The notes under the pieces were generated by a model. That model saw only the letters and a list, made by a program, of their open reading frames with translations, was not told where the DNA came from and searched no databases. This document shows, piece after piece, positions 18,624 to 30,232 of a stretch of DNA of 64,000 bases. Both the position numbers and the translations under genes were made by a program. Source of the stretch: Lonicera japonica (taxonomy: Eukaryota; Streptophyta; Magnoliopsida; Dipsacales; Caprifoliaceae); assembly GCA_021464415.1 (NCBI GenBank), contig CM038471.1:28369234-28433233 (forward strand), written 5' to 3'. Each line of letters starts with the position of its first letter. Positions within the stretch are counted from its first letter, which is position 1.

Positions 18624-19301
18624 TAAGTGTTTGGTTAAACCAGAAAGTGTTAGCGTGGACGAGCGCCACATCTGCATAAAGCACCAAATCAACTCACAAA
18701 GCGGCTACCACTGCAAGTACCCCGAGGAATACTGGTGTGCTCAAATTTTCAGGCGTGTTCCTCATTTAAAAGTACCAATCAGGTTATTGTCATTCCCGAC
18801 ATGAGTCTTTGGCACAAACAAACTGTGTGCAGTACCATAGAATTGTTATGTACCCTTGTCTTGAAGGAATACTGGTCTCTAAAAGATCATATTTGTTGAT
18901 GTGTCCCTTTTCGAACTTGCTACTACAACACATTTCTCTCTTACAAAGAAAACGATATTAATTTTATTTTATTTTTGTTACAAAAAGTTTAGGTTAGGGG
19001 AAACTATCTCAGTCTAGGGTCAGGACATGCCACAAGGCTCAACAAGTGCTTACTGTAATTCTTACAGATAACCCACCAAGAGAGAGTACTAGCAGAGAAG
19101 CAAAATATTCAAATCCTAGCTACCAACTCAACCAGCCCATGTTGGCAGAAAATGATATTAATCAAACAAAAATTACACTTGGAACAATATGTAGCCCATT
19201 ACCAGATTTACCACAACACCTCCTTGTTTTTTCACCGAGTCGAAAGGGTTAGCATGAATAACTGAAGAATCGGATCTGACAGCATCAAAATTCATTCCAA
19301 G

Positions 19302-20510
19302 CTACAAAACATATACAAATGATCAATATCAACTTGTCAAAAGTGAAAAGGTAAACCATGAAATAACTAAATTTAATTAGCAGACATACATCAAGACCCC
19401 ACTGGAGAATGGCCTTCTCTGTTGGTGATCCAGACACCAATGTATCTTCGCTATGCTGTCAAAGATAGTCACCGGAAACAATATCATATAAATGAAGAAA
19501 GGAAAATAGCTAAAGAGATACTGTAGTCTTTACTCTTTAGTTAGGAGTGCCTTCAAATTGAAATGCGATTTACAGCAATTTTCATAATATTTGAGTAAGA
19601 AAGACCATCAAAAAGGTAATTATATGAGTGCTATGAACTTACGATTAAGAAAGACTAGCAATTTCATCTTTATTACCCCCTTTGCGTAGTCCATCATGAT
19701 CATTTCTAACTGAAAATTTCAATTTAGCTTTTTACTAGAGTTGGAAAAAATATGCTATATCAGTTATCAGATTTAAGACATGGTAGCTCGAACTCTGTGA
19801 TTTAACCACTTGTACCCCAGGCCCTTCATATATATAGAGTCCTACATTCTTTTGTTCATTTAGGAATCTCGATCTAGGAGCTTCCTAAGCCTCTCTGACA
19901 CTCCAAACTTCACTAAAACTTATGACCAGGAGTTCTTACAATGGGTTTCGACCACAATTACATGTTATTTTCCGCAATACAACTAAATGGTTAAAAAATA
20001 TGATTTTGTGATAATAAAGATTGACATAAATGTTTAATAACCAATGCATTCATCCTTAATGTGTTCACTGGAAGATGGGTGGTAAAGTTTGTACAATGGA
20101 GAAAGAAGATTCTTACAACATTGTAGTTTTAAACTTTTGTAAAGAAATTATACGTGCATGCCGTATAGAATATGATGTTGGCAAGATTATGCACTTCATT
20201 GTAACCTTGAGTGATTTTTGGTACAACTACCTATGCTACATGGACATGGATGTACATTCTTATGCTATATGGACATGTATGTGCATAACCTATAATTATG
20301 GAGTTGGAAGTTTCCATAAGCTCTTCCCAAGTAGCATTTCTATCTTATTTCATAGGGTAGGAAGAGCATGGATTCTAAGAATAGGCTGTAAAGCATCATA
20401 CGTAGAATATATACTAATAGTCTAATACAAATTATGGACACATGGTAACATGGGAAAACTAAACTCCATGAATTAAGTAAGAACCGACTTGGAAGAACTC
20501 TAGACTACCC
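19302..20510. other. Non-coding (ATPase pseudogene introns)
   Basis: Apart from the 66-bp ATPase exon at 19390-19455 I recognise nothing. A 116-codon plus-strand ORF at 20075-20425 has no domain-like pattern and is not called. Confidence 0.4.
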
Positions 20511-20511
20511 C

Positions 20512-20720
20512 TTAAGCAGGATGTTTGTGATCTATATGCACTGAATTGGAACATAAACACCTAAAGGTAGACCGAGTTAATGGCCTAGTGAAAATATCAC
20601 CTAGTTCATCCCAATAATGAGTGACAATCTGCTTTTGCAAAACAAGATCTTGAATAGAATGGCAGTCTAGTATCAAACTCGATGTGTTTTGTTCGCTCAT
20701 GAGATGGCAACTGGTTGGTT
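20512..20720 (-). pseudogene. Ty1/copia Pol C-terminal relic
   Basis: The minus strand reads LILDCHSIQDLVLQKQIVTH followed by LGDIFTRPLT. This is the conserved end of copia RNase H (pattern IELDCHFIRDLV..IVTHYV..QLADIFTKPL). A frameshift separates it from the preceding ERTKHIE-type residues, and no LTR was found. Confidence 0.75.
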
Positions 20721-21495
20721 TTGGCCGAACCCGAACCTGGCCAGCCTAACCCGAGGCGGACCCAACCCAGCCTGAAGCAAATTTACTGAAAACCGAACCG
20801 GTGGAACTCCATCTGGACCTACCCGGCCCCATTGCAATTATATGCTATTAAAAGGATATTTAAGAAAAAAAAATAGATATTATATTTAAGTCAGATCGGG
20901 TTGGGTTGGGTCAAACAGGCTAAAGTTTTTGGAACCCGAAACTGTTCCAGGTTTGTAATTTAAAACCCATAGCCACTCCAATTACAAAAACCCCACCCCA
21001 TTAGAGCAGCTTGCAATAAAGATAGCTGCCTGGTTATCGCATTACATCATCATAGTTGACGGAACATCAATACACAGTATCAGAAGCAAAGATCAGATTG
21101 ACTACATCTTCGAGAATACTGTTTATTTTAGCCCCCTTCCCAGCGTGCTTGAAGGCCAAAAGCCCAAAACTTGGGCAATTGATCTGCAGAATGATTGAAG
21201 GAAGTCGAAATGATTTGGCTTGTATTGACAAGATTTACAAATCACTAATATATTTGAAGCTTTTGTAATGCTTTTGGCACCTTTGAAATCGGCATGATAT
21301 TGTGATCCTTAAACAACGGAATTCTATAACATATCAGCAAATGTCAATGTAGGAATATTTGGTCAGCGTAGAACAACGTATTTCTGTAGTTCTCCCAACA
21401 GAATTTCTAATATGAGAAAAGAAAATTCAACCCAAGTCAGAATAAGCTACTCGCAAGTCGCACCCAAAAAAAAAAGGCTTATTTCTTTCACCTAC
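20721..21495. other. Non-coding, degraded hAT-like GC-rich ends
   Basis: Positions 20740-20835 (CCCGAACC.., CCAACCCAGCC) and 20893-20945 (GGGTTGGGTTGGGTC) form a loose inverted repeat like those in hAT MITEs. No gene is recognised. Confidence 0.3.
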
Positions 21496-22629
21496 CTCAG
21501 GCATAAATACACTGCCAGTTGTATTCTGCGCAATTCCTTCAGGGAGGAGGGAAGTAACGGCCGGAGGTATTGATGACCTATTGTTGGGGGATACAATTTT
21601 CTCCCCACAAATGAACACCTCAACTACTGTCATCTGTAAAACAAATAAATTTGAGATAATCAGAAAAACTGAATAATTCACAATAATCTTTCCCATCCAT
21701 CCCAACACAAAATAACAATATATGCAATGTTGTATACATGCACACACACACAACACATACGACAAGTAAAGGGAAAATCACTCCCGATTCACGAAAATGG
21801 TTAGTTTCATACAACCCATTAGCTTAGAAATGTAAAAGCTTTTATATGACTTTTCATCACTCCATCTCAAATTAATGACCCACTTTGACATTTGATCTTC
21901 TTAAGAAAACAATAACATAAACATAATCCTTGGGTAAGAAAAAAAAATACAAGACTTGTGTACTACTGTGTTTGGTACATTGATTATGTTCTGAAAAAGA
22001 AAACGAGGCTCTTAATTTGAGGCGTCCCAAAAAGGTAGGAAGTATTTTTCATGGCTTGTTAGGGCCTCTCACAAAAATACTATTGTACCCTTTGGATTAA
22101 GTTGGAACTTTAATTTAACAATCTCATGTATCTTAACAAGATTGAAACGGAAATCTTATTGTTTCTAAGAACAAACACTAATTGTCGAAATCAAATGCCC
22201 CTTTATTAATTTATCTTATATCGTCTTTAGAGCTTAAGAAATCAATACTGTCTTTCAATAAACACCCAGTTAGTTTCAACTTTCAACTATGGGAAAATGT
22301 ATTATACATGAGCTGGAAATAGTAGTACAAGCAGCAGCAGTAGATGGTATCAAAGAAGAAAAAAATATCGAGAGAGAGAGAAATATTCATATTACCAAGG
22401 CCTTCTCTGCCATCATATTTCTTGTCGAGTAAGCGAGCCTGTAAGATACTCATAGAATTACTGAATTATAACAGGAAAAAAGTATAACTAAGAGAAAAGG
22501 TCACACATGACATACAAAAATGCTTTTCGACTTTTTGGGCTAATCCAAAAAATTCTCTCTCATTGAAGTTATTTTGAGCCCAGTTGTTGAAAACAAAGGA
22601 AGAAAAGAGAGGGAAATTTTCTGGAATGA

Positions 22630-23390
22630 GTTTATTAATATTCTTACGCGACTGTCTCCGTCAAGGTGCATAATGTGCAAAGATAGTTTTGAGAGTTTAA
22701 ACCATTTGACAATCCATTGTAAGTTTGCACACTCCATTTGGTCCAACATTAGGAGGGAATTCAATTTGAACTCAGCCTTCCCGGATTTGTGGTATGATCT
22801 TTTGATTGGAAAGTGGTGTTTGAAAGGCGATAAGAAGAAATCGAAAGTGTAATGGAGGTGCTCCTGCATGGCTGTGCTGTGGTGTGTCTGGAAAGAAAGA
22901 AATACTAGGATATTTGAAGATAAGGAGGAAAATGAGCAGAAGGTGTGGCAAAGAGTGAAGTCGTTAGCTTCACTATGGGCTTTCTAATCTAAGAAATTTG
23001 GTATTCTTTTGATATCAGATGTTTATCGAGACTGGGAAGCAGCTACGGCATAATTGATGGAGCTTTTGGGATTTTCTCGGTGATTGATTTATGCAGGGGT
23101 TGTGTAGAAGTAGTTTCACAAGGGAGTTTTCTGTTTTGAGTTGCTTTGGGTTTGTTTGTTTGATTCCTTGGTTGTTTGTTTGCTCCAGGTTGTGTTATTG
23201 CCTATGGTTTTTTATTTGGGTGGTTGTTGCTTTGTTTTGTTTGTCTTGTTAGTTATTTGTGGACCTCTAGTTCACTTTCAACTCTTTCTCTGCTTGTACT
23301 TGCATTTTCTGTTGCAATAGGAGCTATTAGTCCTCCATGTTTCCAAACAACTTCTTTTTGATGTTGATGATAAATGAACAAACCATCAAT
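22630..23390 (+). mobile_element. L1-type LINE 3' fragment
   Basis: The plus strand encodes the end of a plant L1 ORF2: the zinc-binding RT-associated domain (CIMCKDSFESLNHLTIHC), then WCVWKERNTRIFED after a frameshift near 22850. A T-rich 3' UTR-like stretch runs to about 23390. The reverse-transcriptase catalytic part is missing, so this is a 5'-truncated copy. Confidence 0.75.
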
Positions 23391-23756
23391 TTTATGTTTT
23401 CCTCACAATTTATTGAAATTTGTGAGAAGAGTGATTATTTGTCACACTGTCATGGATGATAACCCCTATCTGCAACAGTGAATCTCTCTCTCTGTGGAAG
23501 TTATACCTAGTTTTACTTCAGAATTTGGACACTATTATTATTTTGTGCTATCTTTTTCTTAGGTAGTTTTCCGTTGCTTTACCTATAGGTTTACAATTGA
23601 ATTAGTGACATATTTCTATTCACATATATATCAATTTCCAATATAATGTGATAAGTCAGTCATTTTGTTAAGAATCCTGGAGTTTAGGACTATGAGTGGA
23701 AATGGGAAGGCATTTCATTAGTCTAATATATATTTTTTGTGGTGGCTGTTGTTCAG

Positions 23757-23983
23757 AACTCGCCATGTGACCCATGCTTGGTGCATTGTTGCATGCACTG
23801 GTGTGCTTTGTGCCAAGAACACAGGGAGATGAAGGGACGTCTTTCGGTGATGCTGCTACCATACCAATCACTGTTGTCAATCCTCCTCCCCTTCAAGAGA
23901 TGAACTCTGTTGACAGTAACCCCAATTCTGCATCCTCTGCGAAGGGTAATGGGCGCAAAACCATAGAAATGCAAGCCTTGTAG
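23757..23983 (+). pseudogene. PLAC8-family protein, isolated last exon with a frameshift
   Basis: After a TTCAG acceptor the frame reads [20 protein letters not shown] then [10 protein letters not shown], the Cys-rich signature of PLAC8 proteins. One base shift near 23845 moves to a second frame reading [16 protein letters not shown] and ending IEMQAL*, which matches the usual C-terminus of this subfamily. I found no upstream exons. It is a broken fragment, probably moved here. Confidence 0.7.
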
Positions 23984-23989
23984 GATTCA

Positions 23990-24591
23990 TCCATCTTTAT
24001 CTAGGCAAAAAGTAAATAGCACTTCATAGATATATTTTTTTTTGTGCGGTGTGTTTGCATTGCCGCTTAAGAAGGTTTTTTAGTTTCGAGATCTAGAGGT
24101 TTTCCGTGGAACGTACGTATTATAGCGATTATCACAGCTATATCTTAACAGTTTTATTGCAATTATTACATTGGTTTCAATTTAAGAGTTTTCTACCCCT
24201 TTCAAGTATGGTAAAGGAGATGTTAATTCTGATCAACTCAGGGTGTTTGTTAAGAGTTCCACTCCCTTGGCACCCCAAATCTTCCTTCAGTTGTTCGAGT
24301 TGCTAATCGTCCCTGTAAATCATTTTTCACCATTTACATACTGAAACAACCAACATGTATTGATTTGATGACTTCAAATTTATTTGTTTCTTGCAAGAGA
24401 ACAAGATTAATTTGTTCGGCTTTGATATACCAAATGAATGGTAAACCTGCATTGAGTTGCAAAAATAACTTTTTAATTGCCCAAAAGAAAAAAGAAAAAA
24501 AGATGTTCAACTACGCTTTTGTAAGTTGTCGAGGATGGTGAAGAAAGACACAACTGACGGTTGGATTAAGAATTTGATGATAAAAGAAAAT
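23990..24591. other. Flank of PLAC8 fragment
   Basis: AT-rich sequence, perhaps including the 3' UTR of the PLAC8 fragment. Nothing else is recognised. Confidence 0.4.
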
Positions 24592-24600
24592 TTATTTAAA

Positions 24601-25683
24601 GAAATATTTTGTACTTGCACACCACGTTTTAGGGGGTAATTTTGTAGTTGCATTCCACATTTTATTTTTTTTGTAGTTGCACCCCGTAGTTAGTGCAATA
24701 TGTTAAGAAGTGTTAACTTTTACTTGAATGGCTGAAAATGCCCTTATATGAACAAGTGCTAATATAATTTCAATGAAATGTAATTGATATAAGGAGGTTT
24801 AATACTACAGACATGATTTTGTCTTCTAAAAGTTCACATTTAAACCTTAATCAAATTATAATGTCAAAAGATGAACTGGTATTTTTGTTAAGTATTTCAT
24901 TTCTTTCGAAGGTTGATGCATGTATGTTTTTGGGCCTTTTATATAAACACACACATATATATAGTTTGGACCAAGTGGTTGACGAGGAATCTTAGGGTTA
25001 ATTACGAAGGTTTATGAGAAAAAAGTAATTTAGGAACTGTTATGGTTGACAATTACAAGGGTGGAACCTTAAGGGACAAGTTAGGGGTACACTAGGACTC
25101 TGTTTCTTACCAAAAACTAGTAGACATTGGTCATGAGTGTATTTCAAAAATAAAAGAAAGAATTTGTTCATTTGATTACATGACTGGGACTTTTTGACTT
25201 TGACTTTGTTTTTTATTTTTTGATTGCTTTCAATATTGATTCTTTATTCTTTTTTTTAGTTATAGTCGATATAATGGAGACGGTAATATATTTTTTTGTA
25301 TTTTTAGTATGTTTGTATTGTTGAAGCATGATGGAAATGATGATATTTTTTTTTCTTCAGAATGATTGGAACTTGTTGGAGTTTCGCCTACGTTTATTTC
25401 TTCTTTTTTGTACGTAATACTTTGAACATGACAAACCTGGAAATGAAAATTAACTATTACATATTATTAAACTTGCTTATATCAATTGCTTACATTGTAA
25501 TTGCATTTTCATCAAAATTATATAAGCTTCTTCCTCATATCAAGGGCATTTTGTTCCATTGGCATAAAAGTTAACACCTCCTAACATAATCCACTAACAG
25601 TTGAGTGCAAATGTAAAGAAAATAAAATGTGGGGTACAATGCAAAATATCTTCAAAATGTGGGGTGCAAATACAAAATATCTC
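24601..25683. mobile_element. Non-autonomous MULE with 9-bp target duplication
   Basis: TTATTTAAA occurs at 24592-24600 and 25684-25692. The terminal inverted repeats are about 120 bp: left GAAATATTTTGTACTTGCAC, right inverse GAGATATTTTGTATTTGCAC, continuing through CCACATTTTATTTT and GTTAACTTTT. The 1083-bp interior has no transposase. Confidence 0.82.
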
Positions 25684-25851
25684 TTATTTAAATGCAAGTC
25701 TTCAAACATTTGGGGTACCATTTATAGACCGGTTAGCAAGCTGCAATATATTAACAATTCATTTATGAAAAACAAAATGTATAATTCCGCACCCGCTAAA
25801 TATTGACCAAATTGATTGGAAATTTGGGTTCTAGATATGTATATATATGAA

Positions 25852-25882
<31 letters not shown>

Positions 25883-26820
25883 ATATATTTTTTATACGGA
25901 CCGGACCTTTAGCAACGGTTTTTTGTCGCGAATACATGGGAGATATGTTTTTAGCGACGGAAAATTGTCGCTAAAGGTCCCGTTCCGTACGGACCGGTCT
26001 GCATAGGAAAATTCCCGTATATATATATAGGATATGTTTCTAGTATGAACCAATTCGTATTACGACAGTTTCCCGTCATAAAAATACTTGGCAGTGTTTT
26101 TTTATAACACAAAACGTCATAAAAAAGTCCAGTCCGTACGGACTGGCCTGCACTTGATCCTGGCCGTATATATCTACACATTCAAGGAGAATATTCCCCT
26201 ACTTTCACACGGTGCTCGCTAAGATGACATCATATATTTAAAATGATTGTAAATTATGCCCAAAAATAACCATTTAACAGTAAGGAGTAATATATGTGGT
26301 GCCTTTGGCAACCACCTTCAACATTTCATTATTCACTTCTGTTGTCATAAAATTTCAAGAGTAAGATTTTGCAAATTGGAATCTCTGTGAGTTTCAAAAA
26401 AATTCGTGCACTCTCAAATAATAAGTCCTATTTTGGAAGGGAGGAGAACATATTCAGTCTCAAACGATCAATGATAAAGCTCAAAGTTAAAACCAACGCT
26501 TGAAATAATTATATTGCTGGTGATATCTAAGAATCCGACAGATTTTTTTACAAAACATGAAAGGAGGGGAACAAAATATCTATTCAGACATTGGTTACCA
26601 ATATCACTAAAATTTGAGAAAAAAATCATTCATCAACAAAAACTCTTAGAAGGGAAAGTGGTATGCTGATAGGCAGAACGTGAGAGTCGCGACACTAAAA
26701 ATAGGACTCCTGGTTGCGGAGATTGCAGTAAAATGCACTGATCAAATTTCCATCCTTAGACCTGCAATAGTCAAATGGTTTTAACAACAAAAGAATGCAA
26801 TTAGGCTTTTAAGAACATGC
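25684..26820. other. Intergenic with CACTA-like hairpins
   Basis: TTTAGCGACGG..GTCGCTAAA at about 25951-25977 and CCAGTCCGTACGGACTGG near 26129 are short perfect hairpins. The first resembles subterminal repeats of CACTA elements. A GA microsatellite lies at 25865-25882. The rest is the 3' flank of the transporter gene. Confidence 0.4.
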
Positions 26821-26823
26821 TCC

Positions 26824-27951
26824 TTATCTTTGCTCTGCTGAATCTGTCAGTTTTTCCACATTCCCACTCTTTTCCGTGCTACTTTTCATCTCAATCAGCT
26901 TCTGTTGTTCCTCATCGCTCTCCTGTGCCTGTGCTTCTGTAGCCTTAGGCTTGTCTTTGGCAAACTGCTGGTACATAACCCCACCAATTAGGCAAATCAA
27001 AAGCCCCAATGTTCCTACAAATGTTGAATGTTTATCCCAAATAACTAGATTGATGACTACTGTCAACAGCTTGTTTACTATCCCAAGTACTGTAAACCCC
27101 GTTGCAGATATTGCCCTTCGACAAGAGAATCCAAAGAAAGAGATTGCCAAACCAAACAAACACGATAACCCTACCGGTAAAACCACTTGAAAAGAATACC
27201 AATCTGACTCATCTGCGATTTCGTGTTTTATCTTCTTCAATTCCCCCATTATAAGCAACTCTAATGGAAACAACAACAGAGCCTCAAGATTATTGTACAG
27301 CACAAGACCCCATGTGTTCAAACCAATCGTCATAACAACATGTTTGATGTAAACAAAATCTATGGACATGCTTATTAAGTAAGCCAAAGCCCAACTATAT
27401 GCCATGAGAGTGAACTGGTAATCCGTTGCAACATAAAGTACACTACCTCCAAAGATCGTGGCAAGTGAGAGCCATGTTTTCATTGATGGCCATGGTTGGT
27501 GCAAGTAAAGGGTTTCTCCAATTGCAACAAAAATTGGGACTGCAGAACGAAATACGATGAAGGTGTCAACGTTGGCATGGAGTAAGAGCTCACTGTTTGT
27601 GAAGAGAGAGAGATAGAATATAAATGCTGCTGGTAGAAACCGCCACATTGTTAGCAGATCAAGGCGATCGTGTTCTATAAGCTTGATCCGCCCGCAAAGG
27701 AAGACACCGGCTGCACTCGTAAAGTACTGTAAAGCCGTCAGTGCTCCAGGGTAAGGAAATTTCATAACAGCCCATTTGTTGATGATGGAGAGTAATGATG
27801 CTGAAAGGCAGTATCCAGCAGCTATGCCATAGACTGATATGTGCTGGAGTAAGACATCATACCAGGTTGCTTTGGTTTCAACGGAGGAGGAAGCGAGAAC
27901 TTGACCTTTCTGGGGATCTCCATTTTCAGGGTTTTCTGCACCATTGGACAT
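26824..27951 (-). CDS. GONST3: GDP-sugar transporter, GONST3-like (nucleotide-sugar transporter, 375 aa)
   Basis: A Golgi-type antiporter of the NST/TPT (EamA-fold) superfamily that moves nucleotide sugars into the Golgi lumen. The ORF is intact and of normal family length. About ten hydrophobic segments follow a short polar N-terminus, and the C-terminal tail of about 45 residues is charged (ESDEEQQKLIEMK). Signature stretches are GYCLSASLLSIINKWAVMKF, LLLHANVDTFIVFRSAVPIF and, at residues 290-294, GIVNK, the counterpart of the GALNK nucleotide-binding motif. The sequence matches my memory of Arabidopsis GONST3; the exact substrate cannot be read from sequence. The start is supported by a splice acceptor (CCTTCACAG) 6 bp upstream of the ATG, which implies a 5'-UTR intron. 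No defects seen. Confidence 0.9.
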   Translation of the reverse strand: MSNGAENPENGDPQKGQVLASSSVETKATWYDVLLQHISVYGIAAGYCLSASLLSIINKWAVMKFPYPGALTALQYFTSAAGVFLCGRIKLIEHDRLDLLTMWRFLPAAFIFYLSLFTNSELLLHANVDTFIVFRSAVPIFVAIGETLYLHQPWPSMKTWLSLATIFGGSVLYVATDYQFTLMAYSWALAYLISMSIDFVYIKHVVMTIGLNTWGLVLYNNLEALLLFPLELLIMGELKKIKHEIADESDWYSFQVVLPVGLSCLFGLAISFFGFSCRRAISATGFTVLGIVNKLLTVVINLVIWDKHSTFVGTLGLLICLIGGVMYQQFAKDKPKATEAQAQESDEEQQKLIEMKSSTEKSGNVEKLTDSAEQR

Positions 27952-28440
27952 CTAAATCTGTGAAGGAAAAAAACTGTTAAAATATTTAGTTACTAAAATA
28001 AATGCTAGAAAATGAATATAAGTTACCTTACGATTTGAACTAATGACTTTGAGTGTATTAAAAGTCTCTCATTACCACTTGAGCAAACCAAATTGAATGT
28101 TACTAAAAATATTTATTAAGTATAATATTGCACATGTATCTCACATGCTTTGAATTTTAGTCTAGTCTTCAAATTAAGATTTTGGTTTCAATTAAACATT
28201 TTCTTAATGATATATTATTTAACGTAATTAACGGTTAAGAATAAAATTTGTATAATATTGTGAAAATTGATACGTTAACTAATTATTGTACATAAAAGGA
28301 ACTTTTAATTTAGGATAACAAATGCGATGGTGTGCACGTCTTATTTGTATGCGCGCATATATTTAATATAGTATGAGAATAATAAAACAAACAAAATATA
28401 TATTATTTATTCAATAATAAGGCATCTTCACTTTTAACTT
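27952..28440 (-). other. GONST3: 5' region of transporter gene
   Basis: Holds the 3' end of a probable 5'-UTR intron (acceptor at 27958-27959) and AT-rich upstream sequence. The first non-coding exon and promoter cannot be placed. Confidence 0.5.
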
Positions 28441-28450
28441 AAAACTCGGG

Positions 28451-28645
28451 GGGTTCAAGTCCAACCAACAAATTTTTAAATAAAAGAATAAATACATATA
28501 CTAATAGAGATTTAAAATAAAAGGAGTATACTAAACTCAGAACGGGGTTCGAATCTAGCTAACAACATTTTTAAATAAAATAAATAAATACATATACTAT
28601 TATAGATTTAAAATAACAAAGAGTATGCTAAACTCGAAACGGATA
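28451..28645 (+). repeat. Imperfect tandem duplication, period about 97 bp
   Basis: The unit carries AATTTTTAAATAAA, AATACATATACTA, GATTTAAAATAA and TATRCTAAACTC in the same order twice. Confidence 0.7.
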
Positions 28646-29439
28646 TTAAGTCCTTGTTAGATTTACAATATGTCAAGATTTTTCAATACAATTAGACAAT
28701 TAGTGCACCAACATTGCAAATTTACCCTAGGCAAAAGACGGTTAACATGACCCTTTAGTTTTATTGGCTAAATTTCCTATGTCAGCTCCATGTCATCCTT
28801 CACTTAATTGGAATTTTGATTTCAAGCACCCAGAAAGGACTGTAGTCTGTTTTGGGAAAAACTTATCTCATCAAGGTTTTGAGATATAAGGAATTCTTTC
28901 TTGTTATTTTTGATAAATGTTTTCCTGTTATAATGAAGTAAATAATTTTCAGTGATATTCATACTTTGATTAGTATGAAAATCTGAAGAATGTTTAGTAT
29001 GCTCTACAGCTGCCACTTTACATTTTCTTCTGATTTTAGTATGCTCTGTGACTGCCATTTTATATGGATCTCTCACATCAGAAAACTCAGAGAACTTGTG
29101 TGGATCTCCTGTATCAGAAACCGTTCGTTCTCCTTTTCAGAACACTGGTATAATTCTTTTGGTTACACAAATAGATATACTCTCATATATGGACAGGTGT
29201 TGAGCGCTAGGCTTTTAAGGCGATGGACAGCCGTGTGTATGCCTGATAAATGCTCCTGATTGTGGTCAAATATGAGATTATAGATTTTGATGTAGCAAAA
29301 GGTAGTCGAAGATCTCAGATCTATGAAAACTTTTATTTACTCCAAAAATACAGAAAAATCTTTCATCCAAAAATATTGAAAAAGCGTGACTTATCTCTGA
29401 AATACCTTGGTGATATAAGTTTCCCATCTCTTTTCAAAT

Positions 29440-29745
29440 ATGTTTTTAAAATCCAAGTCTATGTCCGCGTCGTCGTCTTCTTCAAAAACTCTTTCTCCTA
29501 CTGAGTCTTTTCGTTCTAGCGAGTCATTTAGGTCTAATAGTTCTCATAAAGATAAAATCGAGTCTTTGTATGAAATTACCCATTTACCTGTAGAACAGAT
29601 CCCAGAAACCAAGTTAACCATCACAAACCCTTACCATGTATTCCAAAAACCCTCTTCCGAGTCTTTCACAAAGAGTCAGACAGTTGGTAGAGTCAGACAA
29701 ATCCAAACTCCCAGTACGAGAATTTGTTCGGCGTACCCGTTTTGA
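29440..29745 (+). pseudogene. N-terminal region of caulimovirid ORF1
   Basis: A Ser-rich N-terminus leads into residues that continue, after a frameshift, in the movement-protein frame. No motif of its own. The stretch 29250-29440 before it may also be viral leader. Confidence 0.5.
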
Positions 29746-30232
29746 TTCTTTATTTGTCAAATCCGGTCATGAAGAACAATTCTTCACTGTCCCCTTTCCC
29801 ACAGATATTCCCCGTATAGCTTTATCTCAAGGATACACCCATATGCATTTTGGAGCCATCCGATTTGTAGTTACTTTCCATGGACGCAAAGGATTAGAAG
29901 CAGTTACCAGGATTGCACTTGTTGATTCTAGAATGACAAATTATCAGCAAGCAATTCTTGGAAATGTCCAAGCAACGTTAAATGCAGGAACGGTGTTCTT
30001 TACACTATATCCTAATTTTAATGTTCCCCTCAGTGATCCCTTCGTCTGTTCAGCACTAAAAATCCAGGTTCAAATAACTGGTGTTTCAATGGTACCAGGC
30101 ACAGCAGCAGCAACAATTCATCAACAGATGGTTTACCGTGTACAAAATCATTCCTATGATTTATGTATACCTGGATCATTTACTCCCTTCTACAATATGG
30201 AAACCATGCCAATTAGCCTTTCGAGTCGCTAA
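29636..30232 (+). pseudogene. Caulimovirid movement protein domain
   Basis: A 30K-superfamily cell-to-cell movement protein region, about 200 codons open. It shows the HFGAIRFVVTFHGRKGLEAV block and ATLNAGTVFFTLYPNFN, both typical of caulimovirid movement proteins. Its frame is lost at both ends through shifts, so no functional product is expected. Confidence 0.8.

Larger units (their letters stand above)
16830..22438 (-). pseudogene. Autoinhibited Ca2+-transporting P-type ATPase (ACA8/9/10-like), partial pseudogene
   Basis: Six exon remnants lie in correct 5'-3' order on the minus strand with plausible splice borders: 22396-22438 (LAYSTRNMMAEKAL), 21496-21633 (MTVVEVF..GIAQNTTGSVF), 19390-19455 (LVSGSPTEKAILQW), 19203-19301 (LGMNFDAVRSDSSVIH), 17786-17906 (AHIHWKGAAEIVLAECT) and 16830-17000 (DDDLVLLAIIGI). 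They span the end of the M4 region and the nucleotide-binding loop of plant type IIB Ca2+-ATPases. The exon with the phosphorylated Asp (DKTGTL) should lie between 21634 and 22395 but is absent. I also found no N-terminal regulatory part and nothing after the GIK-type motif (hinge, M5-M10). A functional pump is therefore excluded. MITEs and a copia relic sit in the introns. Confidence 0.82.

Noticed and set aside
20075..20425. 116-codon plus-strand ORF
   Set aside because: No motif or family resemblance. It lies in an intron-like region of the antisense ATPase remnant.
25840..25885. TA and GA microsatellites as regulatory elements or origins
   Set aside because: Simple repeats are frequent throughout this AT-rich window and carry no specific signal.
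28530..28560. tRNA-like box B (GGTTCGAATC)
   Set aside because: No box A at the right distance and no cloverleaf. It is part of a tandem duplication; a SINE relic is possible but unsupported.
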